The translations under genes and the position numbers were made by a program. 46,196 nt of DNA from an uncultured Prevotellaceae bacterium (GTDB lineage: Bacteria > Bacteroidota > Bacteroidia > Bacteroidales > Bacteroidaceae): positions 1-46,196 of the forward strand of contig ONGG01000024.1 in assembly GCA_900317305.1 (NCBI GenBank). Reading direction: 5' to 3'. Shown here one piece after another: positions 7,787 through 16,605 of this stretch (the stretch's first letter is position 1; each line of letters begins with the position of its first letter). The notes beneath the pieces were generated by a model that saw only the letters and a list, made by a program, of their open reading frames with translations, did not search any database and was not told where the DNA came from.

Positions 7787-8347
7787 ATGATCGACGTAAA
7801 AGCAACATTGAGCGAGAGTGAGGAGAGAATGGAGATGGCCGCTCTCTTCCTTGAGGATGCTCTGGCCAAAATCAGGGCCGGCAGGGCCAACGTGGCCATT
7901 GTGAGCGGAGTGAAAGTAGACTCCTACGGAAGCATGGTGCCACTCAACCAGGTGGCCAACGTGAGCGTGCCCGACGCACGCACCATCGCCATCCGCCCAT
8001 GGGACAAGAAGATGATACGCACCATCGAGAAGGCCATCATGGACTCTGATGTAGGCATCACTCCCGAGAACAATGGCGAGATTATCCGTCTGGCCATACC
8101 GCAACCCACCGAGGAGCGTCGCCGCGACCTCACCAAGCAGTGCAACAAGATTGCCGAGAAGGCTAAGGTGGAGGTGCGCAACGTGAGGGCCGACATCAAG
8201 GACAAACTCAAGAAAGCCATCAAGGACGGACTCTCAGAGGACAACGAGAAAGATGCCGAACTCGAACTGCAGAAACTGCACGACAAGTTCATCAAGAAGA
8301 TTGACGACATTCTTGCTGCCAAGAACAAGGAGATCATGACTGTATAG
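7787..8347 (+). CDS. frr: Ribosome recycling factor
   Basis: A 186-residue protein, the exact family length, that with EF-G splits post-termination ribosomes. Recognisable blocks are the helical start with [17 protein letters not shown], the domain II segment [23 protein letters not shown] (read as two parts), the hinge [12 protein letters not shown] and the long C-terminal helix with [15 protein letters not shown]. The start ATG at 7787 sits after a short A-rich leader. The gene has its own promoter, and rsgA begins 4 nt after its stop, so the two are surely co-transcribed and probably translationally coupled. Confidence 0.97.
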   Translation: MIDVKATLSESEERMEMAALFLEDALAKIRAGRANVAIVSGVKVDSYGSMVPLNQVANVSVPDARTIAIRPWDKKMIRTIEKAIMDSDVGITPENNGEIIRLAIPQPTEERRRDLTKQCNKIAEKAKVEVRNVRADIKDKLKKAIKDGLSEDNEKDAELELQKLHDKFIKKIDDILAAKNKEIMTV

Positions 8348-8351
8348 GCCT

Positions 8352-9284
8352 GTGAAGGGACTCGTCATCAGAAATACCGGAAGTTGGTATACCGTGCTCA
8401 CCGACGATGGCGAGACGGTGGAGAGCAAGATCAAAGGCAACTTCCGTCTCAAAGGCATACGCAGTACCAACCCTGTGGCCGTGGGCGACAGGGTTGGCAT
8501 TGTGCGCAACCAAGAAGGAACGGCGTTCATCAACGAGATTGATGACCGCCGCAACTATATTATAAGGAAATCGCCCAACCTCTCGAAGCAAAGTCACATC
8601 ATCGCTGCCAACGTCGACCAGGCGGTGCTTATCGCCACCGTCAACTTCCCCGTCACCTCCACCACCTTTATCGACCGCTTCCTGGCCTCGGCCGAGGCCT
8701 ATCGTATTCCCGTAGTGCTCGTGCTCAACAAGACCGACCTCATGGACGAAGACGACCTCCGTCTGCAGGAGATGATGGCCACCCTCTACGAGAATATCGG
8801 CTATACCTGTCTGCAGGTGTCGGCCGAGACGGGGATGGGGCTCGACCAGCTCAAGGCGCTGCTGAAAGACAAGATCTCGGTGTTCAGCGGCAACAGCGGG
8901 GTGGGGAAGTCGACGCTCCTCAACCGGCTCATCCCCGGACTGTCGCTGCGCACGGCAGAGATCAGCGAGGCCCACAAGATGGGCATGCACACCACCACTT
9001 TCAGCGAGATGATCAGGCTGCCCGAAGGCGGATGGGTGATCGACACCCCGGGCATCAAGGGCTTTGGCACCTTCGACATGGAACCGGGCGAGATATCGGG
9101 CTATTTCCGCGAGATCTTCCACTTCTCGAAAGACTGCAAGTATGGCAACTGCACCCATACCCATGAGCCCGGATGCGCCGTGCTCAAGGCCGTGGAGGAC
9201 CACTATATCGCTGCCAGCCGCTACAACTCGTATGTGTCGATGCTCGACGACAAGGACGAGTCGAAATACCGCGAGGCGTTCTGA
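8352..9284 (+). CDS. rsgA: Ribosome small subunit-dependent GTPase A
   Basis: A 310-residue circularly permuted GTPase that checks maturation of the 30S subunit. It has an N-terminal OB-fold (about 1-75), then the permuted G domain: G4 NKTD (126-129) first, G1 GNSGVGKST (180-188) and G3 DTPGI (231-235). It ends in a zinc motif with Cys262, Cys267, His269 and Cys275 ([14 protein letters not shown]). The start is GTG at 8352, 4 nt after the frr stop; no ATG fits. Co-occurrence with rsmA and frr makes a small ribosome biogenesis and recycling group. Confidence 0.96.
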   Translation: MKGLVIRNTGSWYTVLTDDGETVESKIKGNFRLKGIRSTNPVAVGDRVGIVRNQEGTAFINEIDDRRNYIIRKSPNLSKQSHIIAANVDQAVLIATVNFPVTSTTFIDRFLASAEAYRIPVVLVLNKTDLMDEDDLRLQEMMATLYENIGYTCLQVSAETGMGLDQLKALLKDKISVFSGNSGVGKSTLLNRLIPGLSLRTAEISEAHKMGMHTTTFSEMIRLPEGGWVIDTPGIKGFGTFDMEPGEISGYFREIFHFSKDCKYGNCTHTHEPGCAVLKAVEDHYIAASRYNSYVSMLDDKDESKYREAF

Positions 9285-9302
9285 ACCTCCATTCCCTTTG
9301 CA

Positions 9303-10256
9303 GTGAGCGAGAAGAGATACAACGACTATGGCAGTTGGCTCAGGGGGCGTTTCCCCTTCCGGGTGCAGAAACTGCCTGTCGACGCGGGATTCACCTGTCC
9401 CAACCGTGATGCCACGAAAGGCAACGGTGGTTGCGTGTTTTGCGACAACCACGCCTTCACCCCCTCTTTCTGCGACCGCCGCGACAGCATTACGCGGCAG
9501 ATAGCCAAAGGCAAGCAGTTCTTTGGCCGCAAATATCCCGACATGAGGTATTTGGCCTACTTCCAATCGTTCAGCAACACCTATGCCGACCTCGACACCC
9601 TGCAACGAAGGTACGAGGAGGCGCTTGCCGACGAGCAGGTGGTGGGCATCGTCATCGGCACACGGCCCGACTGTGTGGACACCGGTGTGCTCAACTATCT
9701 GGAGCACCTGAGTCGGCAGACCTTCGTCGTAGTGGAATATGGTATCGAGAGCGTGAACGACCGCACGCTGGCGGCCATCAACCGGGAGCACGACTTCGCT
9801 TGCAGCCGTGCGGCAGTGGAGGCCACAGCTGCCAGGGGCATCACCACCGGCGCACATGTGATACTCGGACTTCCCGGCGAGGACAAGGAGGACATGCTGC
9901 GGCAGGCTGCCGTCGTCTCGACCCTGCCCATCGACATCCTCAAGGTGCACCACCTGCAAATCGTCAGGGGCACACGTCTGGCACTCCTCCACGAGCAGGC
10001 ACCGCTGCCCGTGTTCGCCATCGACGACTACATCGCCTTGCTGGCCGACTATATCGCCCGGCTGCGGCCCGACATCATCCTTGAGCGGTTCGTCAGCCAG
10101 TTGCCTCCGGGGATGGTGGTGGCACCCCGATGGGGCGTGAAGAGTCAGGAGTTTGCCAGGCTGCTCAACAAGTATATGGAGCAGCACGACCTGTGGCAAG
10201 GAAAGGGGTATGCCACTCCGTGGCGAAAGTACTCCCGTTCGGAAATGCTCAAATAA
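9303..10256 (+). CDS. TIGR01212-family (YhcC-like) radical SAM protein
   Basis: A 317-residue radical SAM enzyme of the YhcC type. The iron-sulfur cysteines lie in TCPNRDATKGNGGCVFCDN (Cys32, Cys44, Cys47). Other family blocks are YFQSFSNTYA, a GTRPDCV segment and the EYGIESVNDRTL loop, followed by GAHVILGLPGE. The reaction of YhcC homologues is not established in my knowledge. The start is GTG at 9303 (MSEKRYNDYGSWLRGRFPF, the usual N-terminus), 18 nt after rsgA. The last ten codons (RKYSRSEMLK) and the stop lie inside a 76-bp sequence that is duplicated in tandem just downstream, so the C-terminal tail may derive from a dispersed repeat. Confidence 0.88.
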   Translation: MSEKRYNDYGSWLRGRFPFRVQKLPVDAGFTCPNRDATKGNGGCVFCDNHAFTPSFCDRRDSITRQIAKGKQFFGRKYPDMRYLAYFQSFSNTYADLDTLQRRYEEALADEQVVGIVIGTRPDCVDTGVLNYLEHLSRQTFVVVEYGIESVNDRTLAAINREHDFACSRAAVEATAARGITTGAHVILGLPGEDKEDMLRQAAVVSTLPIDILKVHHLQIVRGTRLALLHEQAPLPVFAIDDYIALLADYIARLRPDIILERFVSQLPPGMVVAPRWGVKSQEFARLLNKYMEQHDLWQGKGYATPWRKYSRSEMLK

Positions 10257-10366
10257 ATTTGGCATTTCACTCACTTATTCGAATTTTGCGACTCTGTCGC
10301 GAAAGTACTCCCGTTCGGAAATGCTTAAATAAATTTGGCATTTCACTCACTTATTCGTACTTTTGC
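10223..10366. repeat. 76-bp tandem duplication carrying a gene end and a promoter
   Basis: Copy one starts at 10223 and copy two at 10299. For about 60 bp they differ at one base (a synonymous Leu change, CTC to CTT), covering codons RKYSRSEMLK-stop and the -33 region TTTGGCATTTCACTCACTTA. They then diverge around the -7 box: GAATTTTG in copy one, TACTTTTG in copy two. A related sequence lies at 41961-42026. Confidence 0.85.
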
Positions 10367-10378
10367 ACCACCGGTGGT
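10334..10378 (+). promoter_or_regulatory. Promoter of the propeller gene with a 12-bp palindrome at the start site
   Basis: TTTG (10334-10337), 20 nt, and TACTTTTG (10358-10365) form a good promoter. Immediately downstream, ACCACCGGTGGT (10367-10378) is a perfect 12-bp palindrome covering the expected transcription start. This is where a repressor site would lie, but no regulator is known for it. Confidence 0.5.
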
Positions 10379-10443
10379 ATTTGTGCCGGTTTTTCATCAA
10401 CAGAGGGTCTTCAACGACCATTTTTTACCAATAGAATTACAGC

Positions 10444-11970
10444 ATGAGAAAAATGACTTTGGCTAGTCTGGCCGCCACCATCGTGCTCCTGATGAGCACG
10501 ACAGGTGCCGTCGCACAGCAAACCAACCCATCGGTGGTCCATCCGCCCGTGGGCACATCGGTCGATGCGCAGAAGGTGAAGATGACCATCGTGAACAAAC
10601 ACGTGAACTACACCCGCTGCCCTGACGATTACAGGGATCCGTACATCAACTCGCCCAAATCGGCCAACATCCATCCCGATGGCACGAAATACTACGTCAA
10701 CTCCCTGGAAGGCTGTGCCACCGTGGTCTACGACATGAGCACCCACAAGCGGCTGAAGGTGATCAAATACGACTTCAAGGACGAGAAAGACGCCCACCTG
10801 TGGAGCAAACCCAGCGAGTTTTATCCGTTCACCCACTACACGGAGCACCTGAACACCTTTATGGGAAAACCCGTGGAGAGCACCTTCTCGCATGGCGGAA
10901 GATATCTGTGGATACCTTTCTACCGCCGCACCTACGACATCAATGCCCAGGACCCCTCGGCCATCGCCGTGATCGACACCCGCAACGACTCTATCGTGAA
11001 ACTAATGGAGACGGGGCCGCTGCCCAAGATGGTGGCCTGCTCGCACGATGGCAAGCACGTGGCCATCACCCACTGGGGCAACAACACCGTGGGACTGGTG
11101 AACGTGGCCAGCCTGAACCCCGACGAGTGGTATCATGAGTCGCTCCTCGTGGTGGACTATGTGCTGCCGCTCAACTTCAGCCTCACCGAGCAGATCGACC
11201 GCGACAACAAGAGCGGCTACTGCCTGAGGGGCACCGTCTACACCCCCGACGACAAATACTTGCTCGTGGGATGTATGGGAAGCAACGGAGGCATCGCCGT
11301 TATCGACATGCAGACACAGAAATACATGGGCCGCGTGATGGGCATGATGGCCAACGTGAGACACCTCGTCATCCGCGACGGTTACCTCTACCTGAGCGTC
11401 AACAAGACCGGCTATGTGCAGCGCATCAAGCTCGACAAGTTCCTGGAGGCCGCCAAACGACTCACCGGCAAGACCGTCACGCTGCAGGGATGGGAGAACT
11501 GCAAGGTGGGAGATGGCGCACGCACCATCGAACTATCGCCCAGCGGCCACTTCGTGTTTGCCGCCTGCAACCTGGCCAGCCGCCTGTATGTGGTCGACAC
11601 CCGTGACATGAAAGTCGTGGGCAGCATCGAGGTCGACTCCTATCCCGTGGGCCTCGACATCTCCAACGACGGCCGCTACGTGATTGTGACCTCGCAGGGC
11701 AGGGGCAACCAGGGCGGAAATGCCGTGAACATCTACGAGGTGGAATACGAGGAAGCCGAGCCTGTGCTCAAGAATACCGACGGTGCCGCCGTGCTCGAAT
11801 GGCTCGAGCACGGCGACAGCGTGGCCCCACAGAAGGAGGAAAAAAATCTCATCGCCTCTTCACTGCCGTTGGTGAAGGGCGATGAGCACACCACTTATCT
11901 CATCGGAGGTGCTTGCGCCGTTGCCGCATTGTTGGCGGCCTTCTTTTTCGTGCGCCGCAAGCGCTCCTGA
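10444..11970 (+). CDS. Secreted YncE-like beta-propeller protein with C-terminal membrane anchor
   Basis: A 508-residue protein of unknown function. It starts with a signal peptide (MRKMTLASLAATIVLLMSTT, cleavage after GAVA). The body contains repeated propeller-like strands: IHPDGTKYYVNSLEGCATVV, the SHGGRYLWIPFYRR block, CSHDGKHVAITHWGNNTV, TPDDKYLLVGCMGSNGGIAV, ELSPSGHFVFAACNLASRLY and DISNDGRYVIVTSQGRGNQG. Each has the S/P-DG-xxxxV-x(5-8)-V-D pattern of YVTN/lactonase-like propellers. A hydrophobic segment (LIGGACAVAALLAAFFFV, near 483-502) followed by RRKRS ends the chain, which suggests inner-membrane anchoring with a periplasmic propeller. It ends 14 bp from the convergent PorT-like gene. 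The fold is inferred from the repeats. Confidence 0.75.
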   Translation: MRKMTLASLAATIVLLMSTTGAVAQQTNPSVVHPPVGTSVDAQKVKMTIVNKHVNYTRCPDDYRDPYINSPKSANIHPDGTKYYVNSLEGCATVVYDMSTHKRLKVIKYDFKDEKDAHLWSKPSEFYPFTHYTEHLNTFMGKPVESTFSHGGRYLWIPFYRRTYDINAQDPSAIAVIDTRNDSIVKLMETGPLPKMVACSHDGKHVAITHWGNNTVGLVNVASLNPDEWYHESLLVVDYVLPLNFSLTEQIDRDNKSGYCLRGTVYTPDDKYLLVGCMGSNGGIAVIDMQTQKYMGRVMGMMANVRHLVIRDGYLYLSVNKTGYVQRIKLDKFLEAAKRLTGKTVTLQGWENCKVGDGARTIELSPSGHFVFAACNLASRLYVVDTRDMKVVGSIEVDSYPVGLDISNDGRYVIVTSQGRGNQGGNAVNIYEVEYEEAEPVLKNTDGAAVLEWLEHGDSVAPQKEEKNLIASSLPLVKGDEHTTYLIGGACAVAALLAAFFFVRRKRS

Positions 11971-11984
11971 CGATCCGAATCTTT

Positions 11985-12686
11985 TTAGAAATTGATACCG
12001 ATATTGGCGAAGAAGGCGCCATTGTGGGTGTCGTCGAAGGCATTGTCGCCGATGTTGCTCAGACCGAAGTCGTAGCCCAGTTCGGCATACAGCATCTCGT
12101 AGGCAAAGCCGCAGCCCACACGGATACCTCCGTCGAAGCGCTTGAAGTTGGCACCATAGCCGTCGTCGAACGAACTGTAGGCTTCGCGGTGGTTATAGTC
12201 CTTCACCTTGCCGCTCACACCCACGCCCAGATAACCGCCGATAAACGGCTCGACGGCAGTGGCCGGAGCCACATAGGCGGAGTATTTGAGCAGCAGGGGC
12301 ACTTCGAGATAGTTGAGTCCGATGCTGAACTTCTCGCCACTCACCTTGCTCTTTCCACCTTTCTCGATATAGCTGAGGCCAGTCTCGAAGAAGATGGGCT
12401 GGTAGTGCGACAACTGCATGCCCACCACGGCTCCCACATTGAGGCCGGTCTTGCTGCTGCTGCCGTTCAGGTCGGGCGCGTCGCTGCTCACGTGCGAGGC
12501 AGAGAGGCCGAAGCGGAGACCATAGTAGGTGTTGACGTCGTAGGTGCGGCGGGAGGGAGGAACCGTGCCGTAGCGGCCTGAGGGACGTGAGTGGCCGAAA
12601 CGGCTCTGGGCGTTGACGGGCATGATGGCAAAGACACAGAGGATGGCCGTCGTCAGGAATAATTTGGTGGAATTCAGATTCTTCAT
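11985..12686 (-). CDS. PorT-like outer-membrane beta-barrel protein
   Basis: A 233-residue protein with a signal peptide (MKNLNSTKLFLTTAILCVFA, cleavage after VNA). Amphipathic strands of the PF13568 barrel type follow: YYGLRFGLSASHV, GLNVGAVVGMQLSHY, IFFETGLSYIEKGG, SIGLNYLEVPLLLKYS and PFIGGYLGVGVSG. It ends in INF, with the C-terminal Phe expected of a BAM substrate. The short basic linker after the signal (RFGHSRPSGRYGTVPPSRR) is unusual. The family is common in Bacteroidetes with diverse or unknown roles, so nothing more specific is claimed. A minus-strand promoter lies at 12727-12757. Confidence 0.85.
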   Translation of the reverse strand: MKNLNSTKLFLTTAILCVFAIMPVNAQSRFGHSRPSGRYGTVPPSRRTYDVNTYYGLRFGLSASHVSSDAPDLNGSSSKTGLNVGAVVGMQLSHYQPIFFETGLSYIEKGGKSKVSGEKFSIGLNYLEVPLLLKYSAYVAPATAVEPFIGGYLGVGVSGKVKDYNHREAYSSFDDGYGANFKRFDGGIRVGCGFAYEMLYAELGYDFGLSNIGDNAFDDTHNGAFFANIGINF

Positions 12687-12726
12687 ATCGTTCTGGGTTT
12701 TATGGTTTTTTTACTTGTTCTCGTTG

Positions 12727-12757
12727 CAAAACTATCGACTTTTTGGACAGTGGCAAT
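12727..12757 (-). promoter_or_regulatory. Promoter of the PorT-like gene
   Basis: On the minus strand TAGTTTTG (12727-12734) is preceded, after 19 nt, by ATTG (12754-12757). It is divergent from the mnmA promoter, whose boxes begin 47 bp away. Confidence 0.5.
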
Positions 12758-12804
12758 GGGATTTACCCTATTTTTCAAAGGATTTTCCCTAAATGGCTCC
12801 AATG

Positions 12805-12836
12805 TTTGTGCATTTCAAAAGAAAATGTTATCTTCG
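12805..12836 (+). promoter_or_regulatory. Promoter of mnmA
   Basis: TTTG (12805-12808), a 20-nt spacer and TATCTTCG (12829-12836, one mismatch to TAnnTTTG) precede the ATG at 12854. The box lies inside the longer open frame that begins at 12743, which supports the later start. Confidence 0.5.
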
Positions 12837-12853
12837 CCATCAAAATCACTGAA

Positions 12854-13924
12854 ATGGAAAATTTGGACGACAAGCGCATCGCTGTGCTGCTCTCCGGGGG
12901 TGTGGACTCCTCGGTAGTGCTCCACGAGTTGTGCACGAAAGGACTCAAGCCCGACTGTTTCTATATCAAGATAGGGCCCGACGAAGACGAGGAGTGGGAC
13001 TGCTCGTCGGAGGAGGATATGGAGATGGCCACTGCCGTGGCGGCAAAATACGGTTGCCGGCTGCAGGTGGTGGACTGCCACCGCGAGTACTGGGACCAGG
13101 TGACGAAATACACGATGGACAAGGTGAGGGCCGGACTGACCCCCAACCCCGACGTGATGTGCAACCGCCTCATCAAGTTTGGCGCCTTCGACGAGAAGGC
13201 GGGGCACGACTACGACCTGATAGCCACGGGCCATTATGCGCAGACCGAGATAGAGGACGGGAAGAAATGGCTGGTGACCAGTCCCGACCCGGTGAAGGAC
13301 CAGACCGACTTCCTGGCGCAGATAGAGACCTGGCAGTTGCGCAAGGCCCTCTTTCCTATCGGCCACTACATGAAGGACGAGGTGCGCGAGATAGCCGAGC
13401 GCGAGCATCTGGTCAATGCCCGCCGCAAGGACTCGCAGGGCATCTGCTTCCTCGGCAAGATCAACTACAACGACTATATCCGGCGCTATCTGGGCGACAA
13501 CCCCGGCGAGGTGCTGGAATGGGAGACGGGCAAGCGGATAGGCCAGCACCGTGGGTTGTGGTTCCACACCATAGGTCAGCGCCACGGATTAGGATTTGGC
13601 GGCGGACCATGGTATGTGGTGAAGAAAGATGTGGAGAAGAACGTGCTCTATGTGAGCAAGGGCTACGAGCCCCGCACGGCCTACAAGGATGTCTTCCAGA
13701 TACACCATTTCCACTATCTTACCGAGAAGGTGGAAATGAGCGAGGTGACGTTCAAGATACGCCACACGCCCGAGTTCCATCGTGCCGTGCTCGAGCCTAC
13801 AGGCGAGGGGGCGTTCACCGTGCATGCCTCGCAACTCATACAGGGCGTGGCGCCAGGCCAGTTCTGCGTGGTCTACGACAGCCGGCACCACCGCTGCCTC
13901 GGCTCGGCAGAGATTACTATTTAG
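12854..13924 (+). CDS. mnmA: tRNA-specific 2-thiouridylase MnmA
   Basis: A 356-residue cytosolic enzyme that adenylates and thiolates U34 in tRNA for Glu, Gln and Lys. The PP-loop SGGVDSS (14-20) binds ATP. The catalytic cysteines are Cys103 (NPDVMCNRLIKF) and Cys198 (DSQGICFLG). TGHYAQ and the HTIGQRHGLGFGG block (about 235) are further family signatures. The frame is open from 12743, but the ATG at 12854 gives the standard N-terminus (MENLDDKRIAVLLSGG) and lies just after a promoter. A short GAAGTTCTGAACTCC repeat follows the stop, before the convergent lipoprotein gene. Confidence 0.95.
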   Translation: MENLDDKRIAVLLSGGVDSSVVLHELCTKGLKPDCFYIKIGPDEDEEWDCSSEEDMEMATAVAAKYGCRLQVVDCHREYWDQVTKYTMDKVRAGLTPNPDVMCNRLIKFGAFDEKAGHDYDLIATGHYAQTEIEDGKKWLVTSPDPVKDQTDFLAQIETWQLRKALFPIGHYMKDEVREIAEREHLVNARRKDSQGICFLGKINYNDYIRRYLGDNPGEVLEWETGKRIGQHRGLWFHTIGQRHGLGFGGGPWYVVKKDVEKNVLYVSKGYEPRTAYKDVFQIHHFHYLTEKVEMSEVTFKIRHTPEFHRAVLEPTGEGAFTVHASQLIQGVAPGQFCVVYDSRHHRCLGSAEITI

Positions 13925-13928
13925 TATA

Positions 13929-13946
13929 GAAGTTCTGAACTCCTGA
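13929..13946. repeat. Short solo copy of the GAGTTC-type inverted repeat
   Basis: GAAGTTCTGAACTCCTGA lies between the convergent mnmA and lipoprotein genes and is an imperfect palindrome built of the same 8-mers as the larger tracts at 6.6, 28.4, 36.6 and 40.9 kb. Confidence 0.5.
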
Positions 13947-13949
13947 AAA

Positions 13950-14456
13950 TTATTCCGAGAAAGAATTCATGTCTACCTCGCACACCTTCACATTGGGGTG
14001 GTCGGCGAGGTAGGCATCGATGTTTTCCTTTTTCACGGAGGCGTATGCCCCCTTGTTGTGTATGCGCTTGGCACTGGTGGCCTTCGAATAGTATTCCACA
14101 CTGTAGTCGCACGACAGTTCTATTGTCTCTACCTTGTCGTTCAGCGTACCCCGTTTATCCTTGGGCTTGGCGGTGGCGACGACCGAAAGGTAGAGGTTGG
14201 AGTATTGTTCCTCTGACTTCTCCTTGTATTGCCACGTCTGTGTGGTCATTGTTTCGGTGAGTTCTTTCCCGTCTACCGTGTGGTAGGTGGCCGTCACGTC
14301 GTAGAACTGGAGGAAATGGTCGGTGAACGTGAGCTGGTAGTTCACCATGGTGTAGTTGGGGCGCTCCATCACCCCTTCGCCAGAGTTGGGGCGGCAGGCC
14401 TCGATGATGGGGAGCAGCAGCAATGCGAGCAATGTGGTGGCCAGATGCTTGTTCAT
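13950..14456 (-). CDS. Putative lipoprotein, function unknown
   Basis: A 168-residue protein with a short basic start and hydrophobic stretch (MNKHLATTLLALLLLPIIEA) ending at Cys21. This resembles a lipoprotein signal with a weak lipobox (IIEAC). The mature part has alternating polar and hydrophobic strands (NYQLTFTDHFLQFYDVTATY, TMTTQTWQYKE, NLYLSVVATAKPK), suggesting a small beta domain. I do not recognise a family. Its ATG overlaps the stop of the HAD gene (ATGA, 14453-14456), so it is the last gene of the lysS-gpsA-pgi-HAD operon and translationally coupled to it. Confidence 0.7.
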   Translation of the reverse strand: MNKHLATTLLALLLLPIIEACRPNSGEGVMERPNYTMVNYQLTFTDHFLQFYDVTATYHTVDGKELTETMTTQTWQYKEKSEEQYSNLYLSVVATAKPKDKRGTLNDKVETIELSCDYSVEYYSKATSAKRIHNKGAYASVKKENIDAYLADHPNVKVCEVDMNSFSE

Positions 14457-15193
14457 TTCTTATTCGGATTGAAGTGTGTGGATAAATCGTGCCAATGGTC
14501 GCGGAAGAGCGTCATGCGGCTAAAGATGAGGTCGGCGCCCTCGTCGAGGAGGGCATTGTCGGGCAGCGGTCCCGTGTTCACCGCCACCGTGAAGATGCCG
14601 GCGGCCACGGCGGCTCGCACCCCCAGCGGGGCGTTCTCCACCACGATGGCCTCATTGGGCGCGACACCGCATTTCTCCAGTCCCTTGAGATAGGGCATGG
14701 GGTGGGGCTTGCCGATGCTCACGTCGTAGGCCGTGACGATGCGCTCCTTGAACACCAGTCCGGCAAAGGCCTGCTCCAGATGGTCGAGCAGGGTGTGCTG
14801 TCCGCTGCCGGTCACGATGCCGATGGCGAGGCCGTCGGCCACGATGGCGCGCATCAGGTCTTCCACGCCCTCCATCTTCCGTGCCGGACCTTGTTGGGCG
14901 AAGAGGGCCGACTTGTAGGCATACATCTCCTTGGCTTTCTCCTCGTCGATGTCGTTGCGGCCTTGCGCCTTGGCCAGTTTCTGGATGGTCTCCACGCCCC
15001 TCATGCCTTCGCAGGCATAGGCGTCGGCCTCCGACATGGCGAGGCCATAGTGTGCCATCGACTCCTTCCATGCGCGCGCGTGGAAAGGCATGGAGTCGTA
15101 GAGCACGCCATCCATGTCGAAGAGCACGGCTTTGGGCGCGAAGGTCCCAAAGCCGTGCTTTCTCAGGTATGCTTGTATGTTTTTCTCAAACAT
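14453..15193 (-). CDS. HAD-superfamily phosphatase, beta-phosphoglucomutase-like
   Basis: A 246-residue cytosolic HAD hydrolase with a C1-type cap. Motif I is DMDGVLYDS (nucleophile Asp26, acid/base Asp28). The cap follows (about 38-105). Motif II is the Thr/Ser in IVTGSGQ, motif III the Lys in SIGKPHPMPY, and motif IV VVENAPLGV, where the usual Asp pair is replaced by E-N, as in many sugar-phosphatase members. Likely substrates are small sugar phosphates, but specificity cannot be read. It starts 11 nt after pgi and overlaps the next gene by 4 nt; neighbouring pgi and gpsA fit a role in sugar-phosphate metabolism. Confidence 0.85.
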   Translation of the reverse strand: MFEKNIQAYLRKHGFGTFAPKAVLFDMDGVLYDSMPFHARAWKESMAHYGLAMSEADAYACEGMRGVETIQKLAKAQGRNDIDEEKAKEMYAYKSALFAQQGPARKMEGVEDLMRAIVADGLAIGIVTGSGQHTLLDHLEQAFAGLVFKERIVTAYDVSIGKPHPMPYLKGLEKCGVAPNEAIVVENAPLGVRAAVAAGIFTVAVNTGPLPDNALLDEGADLIFSRMTLFRDHWHDLSTHFNPNKK

Positions 15194-15204
15194 TCAATGG
15201 TGAT

Positions 15205-16560
15205 TTATGCCTCGTTGGCCAGACGCTCCTTGATGGCCTTGCTGTCGGCCTCATATCCAGGTTTGTCGAGCAGGGCAAACATATTCTTCTTGTAGGCCTC
15301 TACACCCGGCTGGTTGAAGGGGTTCACGCCGAGCACGTTGCCGCTGATGCCGCAAGCAATCTCGAAGAAGTAGATGAGCTGGCCGATGTAGTAGGCATTG
15401 AGTTCGGGCACCGAGATGCGGATGTTGGGCACGCCACCGTCGACATGGGCGAGACGGGTGCCGAGTTCGGCCATCTTGTTCACCTCGTCGACACGCTTCC
15501 CGGCAAGGAAGTTCAGTCCGTCGAGGTTCTCCTCGTCGTTGGGGAAGAGGAGGGTGCGGTTGGGCTGCTCAATGCTGATGACAGTCTCGAAGATGGTGCG
15601 CTCGCCGTCTTGGATCCACTGTCCCATGGAGTGGAGGTCGGTGGTGAAGTCGCAGGAGGCGGGGAAGATGCCCTTCTTGTCCTTACCCTCGCTCTCGCCG
15701 TAGAGCTGTTTCCACCACTCACTCATGAAGTGGAGTTTGGGCTGGTAGTTGACCATGATCTCAATTTTCTTGCCCGACTGGTAGAGGCCATTGCGCACGG
15801 CGGCATAGAGGGCGGCGGGGTTCTCGTCGAAGGCGGCATCCTTGCCACAAACCTTCTCCATCTCGACGGCACCGGCCACCAGTTGCTTGATGTCGAAACC
15901 GGCGCAGGCGATGGGCAGCAGACCCACGGGAGTGAGCACGGAGAAGCGGCCACCCACGTTGTCGGGGATGACGAAGCTCTTGTAGCCTTCCTTGTCGGCG
16001 CAGGTGCGGGCGGCACCACGCTTGGCATCGGTCACGGCCACGATTACCTTGCGGGCCATCTCCTTGCCCATCTGCTCCTCGCACTGCTTCTTGAGCAGGC
16101 GGAAGGTGAGGGCGGTCTCAGTAGTGGTACCCGACTTGGATATGTTGATGACGCCGAATTTCTTTCCTTTCAGGTATTCGGTCAACTCCGACAGGTAGTC
16201 CTCGCCGATGTTGTTGCCGGCAAAGAGGATGGTGGGGTTCGACTTGTCGGCCACAAGCCATGCGAAAGAGTTGCTCAGGGCCTCGATCACGGCCTTGGCG
16301 CCAAGGTAGCTGCCGCCGATGCCAGCCACGACAACGGCCTCGCAGTTGGCGCGCAGCACGTCGGCAGTGGCCTGTACCTCGTCGAGGAACGCTGGGGTGA
16401 TGGATGATGGCAGGTGGAGCCAGCCAAGGAAGTCGTTGCCCGGACAGGTGCCGGCCTCGAGGGCTTCTTGTGCTGCTTTTACTTGTGGCTCAAAGGCTTT
16501 CACAGCGCCCTCGCTGAGGAATTGGGCGGCTTTCGAAATGTCTAAACTGATGTTCTTCAT
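15205..16560 (-). CDS. pgi: Glucose-6-phosphate isomerase
   Basis: A 451-residue cytosolic enzyme interconverting glucose-6-phosphate and fructose-6-phosphate. SIS-fold motifs are clear: [16 protein letters not shown] (phosphate loop), [30 protein letters not shown], a [13 protein letters not shown] block and the C-terminal [19 protein letters not shown] with its catalytic Lys. The length matches the short bacterial type (about 445-450), not the 550-residue enterobacterial type. It sits between gpsA (45-nt spacer with a 16-bp tandem repeat) and the HAD gene. Confidence 0.96.
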   Translation of the reverse strand: MKNISLDISKAAQFLSEGAVKAFEPQVKAAQEALEAGTCPGNDFLGWLHLPSSITPAFLDEVQATADVLRANCEAVVVAGIGGSYLGAKAVIEALSNSFAWLVADKSNPTILFAGNNIGEDYLSELTEYLKGKKFGVINISKSGTTTETALTFRLLKKQCEEQMGKEMARKVIVAVTDAKRGAARTCADKEGYKSFVIPDNVGGRFSVLTPVGLLPIACAGFDIKQLVAGAVEMEKVCGKDAAFDENPAALYAAVRNGLYQSGKKIEIMVNYQPKLHFMSEWWKQLYGESEGKDKKGIFPASCDFTTDLHSMGQWIQDGERTIFETVISIEQPNRTLLFPNDEENLDGLNFLAGKRVDEVNKMAELGTRLAHVDGGVPNIRISVPELNAYYIGQLIYFFEIACGISGNVLGVNPFNQPGVEAYKKNMFALLDKPGYEADSKAIKERLANEA

Positions 16561-16570
16561 TGTTGATTTG

Positions 16571-16602
16571 GTTTATGTTTGACTTAGTTTATGTTCGACT
16601 TA
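16571..16602. repeat. Two tandem 16-bp copies in the gpsA-pgi spacer
   Basis: GTTTATGTTTGACTTA (16571-16586) is followed directly by GTTTATGTTCGACTTA (16587-16602), one mismatch, and then GTTTTATC. The repeat fills most of the 45-nt gap. Confidence 0.7.
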
Positions 16603-16605
16603 GTT

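Noticed and set aside
8334-10274. 646-codon open frame on the minus strand
   Set aside because: It lies opposite rsgA and the radical SAM gene, which have clear catalytic motifs; high GC at third positions leaves the complementary frame open.
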